Below are positions 6,926-11,459 of a stretch of 11,459 nt of DNA, one piece after another. How positions within the stretch are numbered: the first letter of the stretch is position 1; the number at the start of each line of letters is the position of its first letter. The notes beneath the pieces are model-generated. The model saw nothing but the letters and a program-made list of their open reading frames with translations, did not search any database and was not told the origin of the DNA. A program made the translations under genes and the position numbers. This DNA comes from Pseudomonadota bacterium (lineage in GTDB: Bacteria; Pseudomonadota; Alphaproteobacteria; Rhizobiales; Xanthobacteraceae): the NCBI GenBank assembly GCA_023422775.1, contig JAFAGM010000040.1, forward strand, positions 1-11,459. Reading direction: 5' to 3'.

Positions 6926-7360
6926 TCAATTCCGACTGCAGACGCGTCCGCCCGCAACACGTTGATAGTGACCGCCCGAAAATTTTGCCCAATCGCAAGC
7001 AACGCCAGACCGCACAAGTTCAGCTGCGATGTCCCGGCCGTCGACGAAGCATTGCGCCACGATCCGGTCTCGGTTCGTCGCCTTTGATCGACCGTCGCAG
7101 ACGGTACCAGGCGCTGCGTTGACCTGAACACAGCTAACCGTCTTGCCGTGAACCAGTTCCGACAGTTTTGCCCAAGCTTCTTTTGAACCTGGATCACCGC
7201 TCTCGGGCGCGTCGATCCCGCAGATGCGAACCTTAACGATACCGTCGGGCAGCCTCATATCGAAGGTGTCGCCGTCCATAACATTTCGGCCTTGCCCGAC
7301 GATATCCGCGGCGGCTCCGACCGGCATAGCAATCAAGAAAAATAGCCAAAGCAACCTCAT
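6926..7360 (-). CDS. Secreted thermonuclease (staphylococcal nuclease-like)
   Basis: A 144-residue protein with a signal peptide (MRLLWLFFLIAMPVGAAA, cut near residue 18), then an SNase/TNase OB-fold domain. The domain shows DGDT (29-32, calcium binding), VRICGIDAPE (44-53) with the active-site Arg45 and Glu53, and DRIVAQCFVDGRDI (98-111) whose Arg99 would be the third catalytic residue. It should cleave DNA or RNA phosphodiester bonds in the periplasm or outside the cell. I chose the ATG at 7360, which has GGGGAGGG about six bases upstream and opens directly with the signal peptide; an upstream ATG at 7432 would bury the signal. Five cysteines in the mature part could form disulfides. It is transcribed divergently from the small-protein set at 7486. 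Such nucleases are common cargo of rhizobial mobile elements. Confidence 0.85.
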   Translation of the reverse strand: MRLLWLFFLIAMPVGAAADIVGQGRNVMDGDTFDMRLPDGIVKVRICGIDAPESGDPGSKEAWAKLSELVHGKTVSCVQVNAAPGTVCDGRSKATNRDRIVAQCFVDGRDIAAELVRSGVACDWAKFSGGHYQRVAGGRVCSRN

Positions 7361-7485
7361 TCCCAGCCCTCCCCAGAGCAACAAAGCATTGAATTTAATC
7401 AAATATTCGAGTAGCCGCAATCGTCGCGACATCTTGATCTCCAGCGCAGGTTGCGGGAAGCTTCACCCCATTTCAGGGGAGCCAA

Positions 7486-8004
7486 ATGCGCGGCCTACTC
7501 GTTTTAATCATTGGCGTTGGATTTCTTGGATATGCGGTCTCACGGCCGCCGGTTCAGCCAACGTCAAAGCCGGTCGCATTCGCTCCAATACAGCCGATAG
7601 AATATCTATCGAAGCAGGCCGGTCCGCCGAAAACGCCCCCTCGCCCGGAAGCTCCGAACGTGGCGCGCACATCAGCGCCAATCGACATCGCTTCCCGGCC
7701 CGACACCTCATCGGCCAACCGGTCGGCTCAGGCCCCAAAACCGTCTCTAGCCAAGCCAGGTAGCACTGAGGTTGTTCTAACGGCCGCGGCCATCGCCGCC
7801 TTGATCGTCGCTGCGAGCCGGCAGGCATACTACGCGACCGGACGCCCTTGCGCATGCCCGGACGATCGGATGCGCAACGGCAGAAGCTGTGGCAGCCGTA
7901 GCGCGTACAGGCGACCTGGCGGCGCGTCACCTCTCTGCTATCCAAGCGACATTACGGCAGAAATGGTCAAGAACTATCGGTCCCGCGTAGCGACGGCCCG
8001 ATGA
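7486..8004 (+). CDS. Hypothetical membrane-anchored protein with four-cysteine tail
   Basis: A 172-residue protein I cannot name. It has an N-terminal hydrophobic segment (2-18; signal or anchor), a Pro/Ala-rich low-complexity stretch (about 20-92), and a second hydrophobic segment (95-110). A compact tail follows, with GRPCACPDD (119-127), NGRSCGSRSAY (131-141) and SPLCYPSD (148-155), placing cysteines at 122, 124, 135 and 151. The tail looks like a small disulfide or metal-binding module displayed outside the membrane. I recall similar tails in unnamed rhizobial proteins. AGGGGA five bases before the ATG supports the start. Its stop overlaps the next start (ATGA), so the two are probably translated together. 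The adjacent secreted nuclease suggests an extracytoplasmic role, but this is inference. Confidence 0.72.
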   Translation: MRGLLVLIIGVGFLGYAVSRPPVQPTSKPVAFAPIQPIEYLSKQAGPPKTPPRPEAPNVARTSAPIDIASRPDTSSANRSAQAPKPSLAKPGSTEVVLTAAAIAALIVAASRQAYYATGRPCACPDDRMRNGRSCGSRSAYRRPGGASPLCYPSDITAEMVKNYRSRVATAR

Positions 8005-8240
8005 CGCCAGAGCAAAAAGCAGCTTTCGAAGCGATCTTGGGTTTCGTCCATCGCGCCGCGATGAAAGTCGCTGAACTACCCAAAGAAGAGCGTGCGGCTG
8101 CGCTGCAGACCGTTCAACGCTCACTGGCGGTAGACTTGGATATCACGGACCCGGATCTGATTGCCGCTTGCAACGCGGGGATAGTAACCGTGCTCCGCCA
8201 GATCGAAGCTTCGGGGAGCCCGTCCGGCGGACATGCTTAA
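8001..8240 (+). CDS. Hypothetical 79-residue soluble protein
   Basis: A small charged protein, probably all-helical (AILGFVHRAAMKVAELPKEE at 11-30 is amphipathic), with no signal, membrane segment or known motif. Its ATG overlaps the stop of the upstream gene by four bases (ATGA), and no strong ribosome binding site is seen, so it is probably made by translational coupling. The pairing with the cysteine-tail protein suggests a shared task, whose nature the sequence does not show. Confidence 0.62.
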   Translation: MTPEQKAAFEAILGFVHRAAMKVAELPKEERAAALQTVQRSLAVDLDITDPDLIAACNAGIVTVLRQIEASGSPSGGHA

Positions 8241-8278
8241 GTGAGACGCGGGCACGGCATAAAGGCCAGGAGGTAACG

Positions 8279-8473
8279 ATGTCAGCCGAAGCGATAGAGA
8301 CTTTAATCAAGAACGCGATTCATACTGCGTATATCAAATACCCCGAAGGCGACGGCGGCCCGAACCTCGATTATGAATGGATCACGGCGGACCAGAGTGC
8401 CCATATCACCAAGGCCATCTTGCTGGACCTGGCGGCTAACGGTTATCAGATCGTGAAGAAGACGCCGGCTTAG
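8279..8473 (+). CDS. Hypothetical 64-residue protein
   Basis: Opens 38 bases after the previous gene with a near-perfect ribosome binding site, AGGAGGT at 8268-8274, four bases before the ATG. This rules out the longer in-frame reading that begins inside the upstream gene at 8168. The protein is mixed in charge, has no signal or membrane segment, and ends in helical ITKAILLDLAANGYQIVKK (43-61). Regulators and structural proteins of mobile elements are often this size, but no helix-turn-helix is evident and I do not recognise a family. It is last in the three-gene run before the recombinase promoter. Confidence 0.65.
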   Translation: MSAEAIETLIKNAIHTAYIKYPEGDGGPNLDYEWITADQSAHITKAILLDLAANGYQIVKKTPA

Positions 8474-8482
8474 ATTCGACCC

Positions 8483-8511
8483 TTGCGTTGGAACCGATCC
8501 GGGAATTTAAT
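8483..8511 (+). promoter_or_regulatory. Candidate sigma-70-type promoter for the recombinase
   Basis: TTGCGT (8483-8488) and TTTAAT (8506-8511) are separated by 17 bases. This matches a housekeeping promoter in the 74-base gap before the recombinase and predicts a start near 8518 and a leader of about 30 bases. It rests on sequence likeness only. Confidence 0.4.
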
Positions 8512-8547
8512 AAGACGCTAGATTAAGATCGACCGGGAGCAGCGCCT

Positions 8548-10206
8548 ATGGGCAATGCACTCATCGTTCGAAAGTCATACCTGCCAAAATCGCTCAATGC
8601 GACGCGCGCAGCGCAGTACGTCCGCATGTCCACAGAGCTTCAACGGTACTCGATACAGAACCAGGCCGCTGCAATCGGGGCGTATGCTCAGCAACGCAAC
8701 CTCGATATAGTACGGACTTATGTTGACGAAGGACGCAGCGGTCTAAGGATTAACAGGCGACCCGGATTGATCGAACTGATTGAGGACGTTCAATCAGGCA
8801 ACGCGGACTTCAGCCACATCCTTGTCTACGACGTCAGCCGGTGGGGACGCTTTCAGGATGTCGATGAGAGCGCGCATTACGAGTTTGTCTGCAAGCGCAA
8901 CGGCGTCAACGTCGCCTATTGCGCCGAACAATTCGAAAACGACGGAAGCCTTCTGTCGAGTATCATAAAGAACATCAAGCGCGTGATGGCGGCCGAGTTC
9001 AGCAGGGAGCTTGGCGTCAAGGTACACGCCGGTCACTGCCGGATAGCCGGCCTCGGCTACCGCGTTGGTGGCTCGCTCACGTTCGGACTAGGGAGGGAGA
9101 TGGTCGATGAGAGGCGACGGTCGAAAGGTCGGCTGGCGAAGGGCGAGCACAAGGCCCTGAAAACAGACCGGGTGCGACTTCGGCTCGGCTCTGACGAAGA
9201 GATTGCGATCGTCAGATGGATATTTCAGCAATTCGTCACGGAACGAAAGACCGACGTTGAAATCGCACGGCAGCTCAATCGAGGAAATATCCTAAACCAC
9301 CATGGGCGCCCTTGGACCTGTATTATGGTCCACAATATTCTTAAGAACGAAAACTATATTGGGAATCTTGTCTATAACCGCACGTCCCGGCGGCTTGGAC
9401 AGAAGCTAGTGAATAACCCTCATCAGTTGTGGATTCGGAGTGCATCCGGGGTAGCACCAGTGATCGACCACGACCTATTTGCACGCGCCCAAAAAATCAT
9501 GGCCGAGCGATACATCTCGATTCCTGAAGATCAAATGTTGCGCAGGCTCCGCCTCGCACTCAACCGCAAAGGAAAGCTTAGCTCAAGCATCATCAAAAAG
9601 GCAGCCGGACTTCCCTCCGTCGCATGCTACATCAAGCATTTTGGTTCTCTAAGGAAGGCCTATGCGCTGATCGGCTACGAAGGATCGCGAGACTGCGTGT
9701 GGTTCGATGCACGACAACATTGGTCCGAAGTTTTGTCGAGGCTTGCTGCTCAAGCCGCGGAAAAGCTGAGGACTGACCTTGGGCTTCGAGTGAACGTTGG
9801 AGACGATGGTCGAGACCTGACACTTGACGGAAAGCGCAAGATCCTCGCATTTCAGGTTGTCCGGCAAATGGCAAAGAGGAACGCGAACCATGCCGCGCAG
9901 TGGAGAGCCAACCGAGCGAAGCCAGCCGAACTGCTCGTCGTTCTGCGATTGAACGATGTCAACAAAGAGATTAGAGACTATGTGCTTGTGCCCTCGCCAG
10001 ACGACATGAGTCAATATTTGACGCTTTCAGATGGCGCTTTGGCTAGGCAAAAGGCTGTTCGAGTCGAAACAGTGGAAGAGCTGATCCGAGAGATTACGGC
10101 GAGAGTCATTTCATCCAACAATGCCGCGCCAGCCAAGCGACGGCGGCAGAACAAGCGAAGGAAATCAAGCCGGGCCCAAACCAAGGTCGGCCGCGCGCGG
10201 CACTGA
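8548..10206 (+). CDS. Large serine recombinase with atypical C-terminus
   Basis: A 552-residue site-specific recombinase. The resolvase/invertase catalytic domain (about 20-160) has YVRMSTELQ with catalytic Ser28 and Arg26, and DVSRWGR (95-101) with the conserved arginines. A recombinase domain follows (about 165-325; RPWTCIMVHNILKNENYIGN, 254-273, is its signature). The six cysteines (115, 125, 164, 258, 360, 383) never form CxxC pairs, so the zinc ribbon of typical large serine recombinases seems absent. Instead, residues 337-378 (KLSSSIIKKAAGLPSVACYIKHFGSLRKAYALIGYEG) resemble the short DNA-binding repeat seen beside homing endonucleases. A further 170 residues of unknown fold end in an Arg/Lys-rich tail. 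GGGAG ahead of the ATG supports the start. It could integrate or excise the element, although tRNA targets are more usual for tyrosine integrases. Confidence 0.9.
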   Translation: MGNALIVRKSYLPKSLNATRAAQYVRMSTELQRYSIQNQAAAIGAYAQQRNLDIVRTYVDEGRSGLRINRRPGLIELIEDVQSGNADFSHILVYDVSRWGRFQDVDESAHYEFVCKRNGVNVAYCAEQFENDGSLLSSIIKNIKRVMAAEFSRELGVKVHAGHCRIAGLGYRVGGSLTFGLGREMVDERRRSKGRLAKGEHKALKTDRVRLRLGSDEEIAIVRWIFQQFVTERKTDVEIARQLNRGNILNHHGRPWTCIMVHNILKNENYIGNLVYNRTSRRLGQKLVNNPHQLWIRSASGVAPVIDHDLFARAQKIMAERYISIPEDQMLRRLRLALNRKGKLSSSIIKKAAGLPSVACYIKHFGSLRKAYALIGYEGSRDCVWFDARQHWSEVLSRLAAQAAEKLRTDLGLRVNVGDDGRDLTLDGKRKILAFQVVRQMAKRNANHAAQWRANRAKPAELLVVLRLNDVNKEIRDYVLVPSPDDMSQYLTLSDGALARQKAVRVETVEELIREITARVISSNNAAPAKRRRQNKRRKSSRAQTKVGRARH

Positions 10207-10309
10207 CTGATCGCAAGTAGAGATAGGCACCGATCAGCCTGCCGTAGTTTCTTTTGAAATCACCATTGAGCTTCGAAATTTCGACGAGCTCGGAAGGTCG
10301 GTCGGGCAT
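10106..10309 (-). CDS. Possible small ORF convergent with, and overlapping, the recombinase
   Basis: A 67-residue frame whose ATG has an excellent ribosome binding site, GAGGAGG, seven bases upstream (minus strand). The first 34 residues (MPDRPSELVEISKLNGDF...) lie outside the recombinase gene and look protein-like. The last 33 are antisense to the recombinase end and have Arg/Trp/Cys composition unlike the first half. It may be a real small gene, or the head of a gene cut when the recombinase region arrived. No family recognised. Confidence 0.35.
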   Translation of the reverse strand: MPDRPSELVEISKLNGDFKRNYGRLIGAYLYLRSVSAARGRPWFGPGLISFACSAAVAWLARHCWMK

Positions 10310-10350
10310 ACAGGTGCCTCCTCAAAATTCAGCAGGCCCCCTATAAACAT

Positions 10351-10427
10351 CTGATTTGCCCGACGGCGCGAGCGGAATATTTTTCCAAGAAGGGCTCGAC
10401 GGACTTTTGAGCTGATTTGCCCGACGG
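10351..10427. repeat. 16-bp direct repeat pair (CTGATTTGCCCGACGG)
   Basis: The same 16 bases occur at 10351-10366 and 10412-10427, 61 bases apart and without mismatch. Between them the sequence is A/T-rich near 10376-10390. I recall GATTTGCCCGACG strings as a dispersed intergenic motif in Bradyrhizobium genomes. From here to about 10590 I recognise no gene. Confidence 0.6.
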
Positions 10428-10591
10428 GCTACGGGACGCTGATCGACTGCCCCTTTGGGACCGACTGATGTTGGAAGCGGACGTTCTTCCAAGGGACATC
10501 ACCAGGAACGAGCGATCGGCACACGCGTTCGACGTGAGCGGATCCGAGTGCTGGCGCATTGGGATTGGCCCGGTCCCCCGTGGTCCAGCTT

Positions 10592-10855
10592 CTAGCGCGC
10601 TTGATCGAGCATGATACGCTCACGGATATCAAGCCAGCTTTCGAAAACAACGGCGAAGTCGTCGTGGTGCCTCCAGACAAGTCTGGACTTTGCGACAGTC
10701 AAAAAGCCGTCGAACGTGATGTAGAACTTGATCGGTAGAAGGCCCAGTCCATCGACATGCACTCGGGCATCGCTTCGGCTGATCTCGGAAGCCGCGATCC
10801 GCATTTCACTGCCGCCATCAAAGAACAACAGGCCATTAGCGTAGGGTATTGCCAT
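10592..10855 (-). CDS. Small PilZ-like protein, non-canonical
   Basis: An 87-residue frame with the pattern of a PilZ beta-barrel: GLLFFDGGSEMRIAASEIS (8-26), ARVHVDG (30-36), LLPIKFYITFDG (39-50), and RLVWRHHDDFAVVFESW (58-74). PilZ domains usually bind cyclic di-GMP through RxxxR and (D/N)xSxxG. Here the N-terminal RxxxR is missing and the second motif is reduced to EISRSD without its glycine, so nucleotide binding is doubtful. The start ATG has only a weak GGA upstream. Another frame just before it (from 10918, MWPFKSIEANR) resembles the usual N-terminal part of such proteins, so the gene may have been cut by a frameshift. It is either a degenerate effector or a pseudogene. Confidence 0.55.
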   Translation of the reverse strand: MAIPYANGLLFFDGGSEMRIAASEISRSDARVHVDGLGLLPIKFYITFDGFLTVAKSRLVWRHHDDFAVVFESWLDIRERIMLDQAR

Positions 10856-11033
10856 GAGCTGTCCAATCCAGTGCGTTGTGGCCGCGGTTGGCTTCGATAC
10901 TTTTGAAAGGCCACATGTTTAACCGGAGGTAACAATACGCCAGGTAATTTCTTTGAAAATTCGGAACTCGTTTCAAAGTTAAGCTGCTAATTTTAGTAAA
11001 CTTATGGATGCGTCCGCAATCCACCGAAACGCC

Positions 11034-11058
11034 GGAACAAAGCGCCCTCGCTATCGTT
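11034..11058 (+). promoter_or_regulatory. EcfG-type general stress promoter
   Basis: GGAAC (11034-11038), 16 bases, then CGTT (11055-11058) fits the alphaproteobacterial EcfG consensus GGAAC-N16/17-CGTT exactly. It lies 30 bases before a start codon with a good ribosome binding site. That spacing predicts a transcript start near 11065 and stress-induced expression of the small exported protein, under control of the PhyR-NepR-EcfG cascade. Confidence 0.65.
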
Positions 11059-11087
11059 GTCCGAAACTCTGAAAAGGGAGGCGCTCC

Positions 11088-11237
11088 ATGTTGCGGACTG
11101 TCCTTGCGGTGTCGGTTGTCGGTTTGCTCTTCGCAGCTATTCCAGGTGCCCAGGCTGCACCGATCTTTCCGTCCTCGGCGGGCATTACCGCCCACCTAAA
11201 CGATGTAACGGACGTTCGGTGGCGCGGTCGATGCTGA
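11088..11237 (+). CDS. Small exported protein, probably truncated at its 3' end
   Basis: A 49-residue frame starting at an ATG with GGGAGG nine bases upstream. It has a clear signal peptide (MLRTVLAVSVVGLLFAAIPGAQA, cut near residue 23), then APIFPSSAGITAHLNDVTDVRWRGRC and a stop. I recall short rhizobial secreted proteins with this signal, a NDVT/V-RWRG core and a longer Trp/Arg/Cys tail. Here the tail is missing and the stop falls where an nhaA remnant begins on the other strand, so the stop was probably supplied by a recombination joint. The EcfG-type promoter upstream suggests general stress induction. Function unknown; the truncated product may be inactive. Confidence 0.62.
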   Translation: MLRTVLAVSVVGLLFAAIPGAQAAPIFPSSAGITAHLNDVTDVRWRGRC

Positions 11238-11351
11238 GAATTGGCCAATATCAATGCGGCGCCGGCCGCAACCAGAAGGACGACGCCACTAACAGCCTCG
11301 ATGTGCAGAAAGCGTTGAAGGGTGGCTGACGGCAGAGCCGGCTCCGGAAAT
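11237..11351 (-). pseudogene. nhaA: 5' remnant of nhaA (Na+/H+ antiporter)
   Basis: On the minus strand, FPEPALPSATLQRFLHIEAV continues into SGVVLLVAAGAALILANS, the cytoplasmic start and first membrane helix of NhaA, the inner-membrane antiporter that exports sodium in exchange for protons. Only about 38 of some 390 residues remain. After LANS (near 11237) the frame runs into sequence of the neighbouring gene and loses all resemblance. Before FPEP (near 11350) it runs into the start of an IS3-type element. So the fragment is cut on both sides and non-functional. The frame stays open to 11449, but that part is antisense to the insertion sequence. Confidence 0.7.
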
Positions 11352-11459
11352 CTGCACAGTGCGATAAGTGGAGTTTCTGCCTGACGGCGGGCAAGATTGT
11401 CCCGCGAATCAGGAGAGACGATGACGAGACGAGCACGCCGGAACCACACACCGGCTTTC
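11352..11459 (+). mobile_element. Left end of an IS3-family insertion sequence
   Basis: The stretch between the nhaA remnant and the transposase start is about 70 noncoding bases and leads straight into OrfA, so it should include the element's terminal repeat. The exact end is not resolved: it should fall between about 11340 and 11370, where nhaA likeness stops. The element runs off the right edge. Confidence 0.55.
11421..11459 (+). CDS. IS3-family transposase OrfA, N-terminus only
   Basis: The 13 visible codons read MTRRARRNHTPAF. This matches the opening of IS3-group OrfA proteins (typically MTRRPRRNHTPAFKAKVALAA), which form the helix-turn-helix DNA-binding half of the transposase before a programmed frameshift into OrfB. 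AGGAG six bases before the ATG supports the start. The gene continues beyond the window, so the family subgroup and intactness are unknown. Confidence 0.72.
   Translation, partial: MTRRARRNHTPAF

Larger units (their letters stand above)
6709..10206. mobile_element. Proximal part of a putative integrative element in tRNA-Pro
   Basis: Starting at the break in the tRNA, the content changes from haem-related genes to accessory genes: a nuclease, three unknown small proteins, and a site-specific recombinase. The sequence also looks visibly richer in A and T than the hemN region. The second end, which should carry a full tRNA-Pro(CGG), is not in the window, so the length and true right boundary are unknown; 10206 is only the end of the recombinase. 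No tyrosine integrase, excisionase, conjugation or replication gene is visible here. The element may have been partly eroded by the insertion sequence further right. Confidence 0.5.

Noticed and set aside
6761..7087. 108-residue plus-strand frame over the nuclease 3' region
   Set aside because: Antisense to a clear thermonuclease; no start signal.
7361..7432. 24-residue upstream extension of the nuclease
   Set aside because: It would place charged residues ahead of the signal peptide, while the ATG at 7360 has an excellent ribosome binding site.
8168..8281. Longer N-terminus for the 64-residue protein
   Set aside because: It would start inside the preceding gene; the AGGAGGT four bases before 8279 decides the start.
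11003..11071. 22-codon frame MDASAIHRN... before the exported protein
   Set aside because: No ribosome binding site, and it runs across the EcfG promoter elements, so it would lie outside or at the edge of the transcript.
1..11459. CRISPR array or phage-defence cluster
   Set aside because: No regularly spaced repeats and no recognisable Cas, restriction, toxin-antitoxin or other known defence gene in the window.

Overview
The window looks like chromosome of a Bradyrhizobium-type alphaproteobacterium (Nitrobacteraceae). The reasons are the high GC content, the protein flavours, a FixK2-type box before hemN, an EcfG-type promoter, and a palindromic repeat of the kind I recall from these genomes. 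The genus is an inference, because there is no marker gene to fix it.

Left edge (1-254): the first 13 codons of an IS110-family transposase on the minus strand, its structured leader, then an imperfect palindrome downstream of hemC. Core block (255-6245): a divergent hydroxymethylbilane synthase (HemC) on the minus strand. Then, all on the plus strand, come a Bcr/CflA-type MFS exporter, a family 2 glycosyltransferase, an HD-domain metallophosphohydrolase with a cyclic-nucleotide-phosphodiesterase-like signature, and hemN (anaerobic coproporphyrinogen III dehydrogenase). HemC and HemN share the tetrapyrrole pathway. The box before hemN suggests induction at low oxygen.

At 6655-6708 there is only the 3' part of a tRNA-Pro(CGG) gene, with D-arm and 5' acceptor strand missing. 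This is what remains on the downstream-flank side when an element integrates into a tRNA gene, so host sequence would lie to the left and an integrative element to the right. The reconstituted tRNA is not in the window. The accessory stretch has an 11-bp tandem repeat near the junction, a secreted thermonuclease, a divergent three-gene set of unknown small proteins (one with a four-cysteine tail), and a large serine recombinase. The recombinase lacks cysteine pairs for the usual zinc ribbon and carries a different C-terminal region.

The right end (10207-11459) is scarred. It holds a 16-bp direct repeat, a small PilZ-like ORF, and a tiny exported protein behind a textbook EcfG (general stress sigma factor) promoter. 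That gene stops exactly where a 5' remnant of nhaA on the opposite strand begins. The remnant is bounded on its other side by the start of an IS3-family element whose OrfA begins at 11421.

No CRISPR array, rRNA, intact tRNA, or convincing new multi-gene system is visible. The best leads are the tRNA-bounded element with its unusual recombinase, the leader of the IS110 element, the phosphodiesterase-like HD protein, and the two regulatory boxes.
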